Shown here: in pieces, positions 63,192 through 64,000 of the stretch
Layout: each line of letters starts with the position of its first letter
Position numbering within the stretch: position 1 is the first letter of the stretch
Source: Brevibacterium sp. UMB1308A
GTDB taxonomy: Bacteria; Actinomycetota; Actinomycetes; Actinomycetales; Brevibacteriaceae
NCBI RefSeq assembly: GCF_030230605.1
Contig: NZ_JASPDO010000013.1
Span: forward strand, 1-64,000
Direction of reading: 5' to 3'
DNA: 64,000 bases
The notes under the pieces: model-generated
Seen by the model: the letters and a program-made list of their open reading frames with translations, nothing else
Database searches by the model: none
Told to the model about the DNA's origin: nothing
Translations under genes and position numbers: made by a program

Positions 63192-64000
63192 GTGTTCAAC
63201 TCACTGTCTGACAGGCTGACGTCCACTTTTAAGAACCTGCGCGGCAAAGGTCGCCTGTCTGAAGCGGACGTGGACGCAACCATCCGTGAAATCCGCCGGG
63301 CGCTTCTTGACGCTGACGTCGCGTTGCCCGTTGTGCGGGCGTTTACGGGTCGTGTGCGTGAGCGCGCGCTGTCGGCAGAAGTGTCCGAGGCGCTCAACCC
63401 TGGCCAGCAGGTCGTCAAGATTGTGAATGACGAACTGGTGCAGATTCTGGGTGGGAAGACCCGGCGAATCCAGTTTGCGAAGAAGCCACCTACCGTCATC
63501 ATGTTGGCGGGTCTGCAGGGTGCTGGTAAGACCACGCTGGCTGGAAAGCTTGCTCACTGGCTCAAGAGTGACGGGCACCGTCCCATGCTGGTGGCTGCTG
63601 ACCTTCAGCGCCCCAACGCGGTGAACCAGCTGGAGGTTGTGGGATCGCGTGCGGGTGCGTATGTGTATGCGCCTGAACCCGGTAACGGCGTTGGTGACCC
63701 GGTGAAGGTCGCCCGCGACTCCATGGAAGTTGCGAAGTCCAAGCTGTATGACGTGGTGATCGTCGACACGGCTGGTCGTTTGGGTATTGACGAAGAGCTC
63801 ATGCAACAGGCTGCCGATATTCGCGCGGCTGTGAACCCGGACGAAGTTCTTTTCGTCATCGACGCCATGATTGGTCAAGACGCGGTGACTACCGCGCAGG
63901 CGTTCAACGAAGGTGTCGACTTCACCGGTGTGGTTCTGTCGAAGCTCGACGGTGACTCCCGAGGTGGTGCCGCGCTTTCGGTTGCTGAAGTCACCGGGAA
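63192..64000 (+). CDS. ffh: Signal recognition particle protein Ffh (3' end cut by window)
   Basis: The first 269 codons are seen. The N domain starts FNSLSDRLTSTFKNLRGKG, and the G domain has GLQGAGKTT (107-115), DLQRPNAVNQL, DTAGRLGIDEELM and the SKLDGDSRGG motif close to the window edge. The methionine-rich M domain that binds 4.5S RNA lies beyond. GTG start; TATCCT near 63150 is a possible -10 box, giving a short leader. Confidence 0.95.
   Translation, partial: MFNSLSDRLTSTFKNLRGKGRLSEADVDATIREIRRALLDADVALPVVRAFTGRVRERALSAEVSEALNPGQQVVKIVNDELVQILGGKTRRIQFAKKPPTVIMLAGLQGAGKTTLAGKLAHWLKSDGHRPMLVAADLQRPNAVNQLEVVGSRAGAYVYAPEPGNGVGDPVKVARDSMEVAKSKLYDVVIVDTAGRLGIDEELMQQAADIRAAVNPDEVLFVIDAMIGQDAVTTAQAFNEGVDFTGVVLSKLDGDSRGGAALSVAEVTG

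Overview
The window is a chromosomal segment of a moderately GC-rich Actinomycetota bacterium, most likely Micrococcales-like; genus cannot be fixed from sequence alone. The evidence is the actinobacterial gene order (serA-leuB-ilvE ... FAH-gltX ... tRNA-Gln/tRNA-Glu-ltbR-leuC-leuD-murA-plsC-gpsA-ddl-DUF3515-thiL-DAK2-recG-rsmD-coaD-DUF177-rpmF-rnc-mutM ... smc-ftsY-ffh), the 13E12/DUF222 HNH protein at the left edge, ThyX, an IclR-type LtbR, and many leaderless promoters of the form TANNNT-N6/7-ATG. It is densely coding; no gap without a gene exceeds about 270 bases. Both ends cut genes: an HNH protein at the left and ffh at the right.

Layout. 1-8.0 kb: HNH nuclease remnant, a LuxR-type two-component pair, serA, a CitE-like lyase, leuB and ilvE. 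8.0-12.3 kb: a NiaP-like MFS transporter, a lipoate ligase with unusual domain order, thyX and an orphan maltokinase-cap protein. 12.3-24.2 kb: a selenium block with selB, selA and tRNA-Sec on one strand, selD divergent, an ABC-F ribosome-protection-type gene with an apparent attenuator, and a three-subunit formate dehydrogenase whose large subunit is interrupted by an in-frame UGA read as selenocysteine. 24.2-29.9 kb: a glycosylase-like protein, mdh, hrpB and a glutaminase-STAS fusion. 29.9-38.0 kb: FAH-family hydrolase, gltX, an aminopeptidase, two tRNAs, and ltbR divergent from leuCD. 38.0-51.6 kb: cell-envelope and ribosome genes murA through mutM. 51.5-57.8 kb: an inserted block with a divergent sensor kinase, a small secreted acidic protein, a beta-propeller-like lipoprotein, a response regulator and two transporters. 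57.8-64 kb: smc, a small membrane protein, ftsY and ffh.

How the parts work together. tRNA-Sec, SelA, SelB and SelD form a complete bacterial selenocysteine pathway, and the only client in view is FdhA. A hairpin 11 nt after its UGA is a good SECIS candidate. FdhB and an NrfD-type FdhC would pass formate electrons to quinone. LeuB, LeuCD, IlvE and LtbR cover much of leucine synthesis.

The strongest candidates for something undescribed are: (1) the leader of the ABC-F gene, where a leaderless three-codon ORF (Met-Leu-Lys-stop) is followed by a 9-bp stem that pairs the bases just after the uORF with the ABC-F ribosome binding site, the layout expected for antibiotic-induced translational attenuation; (2) the 51.5-55.1 kb sensory cluster, with a kinase whose ATP-binding glycine boxes look degenerate and whose 3' end runs antisense into mutM; (3) a strongly over-represented octamer, CACCTCGG/CCGAGGTG, found in genes and intergenic DNA; and (4) an almost symmetric divergent leaderless promoter shared by glsA and the FAH gene.
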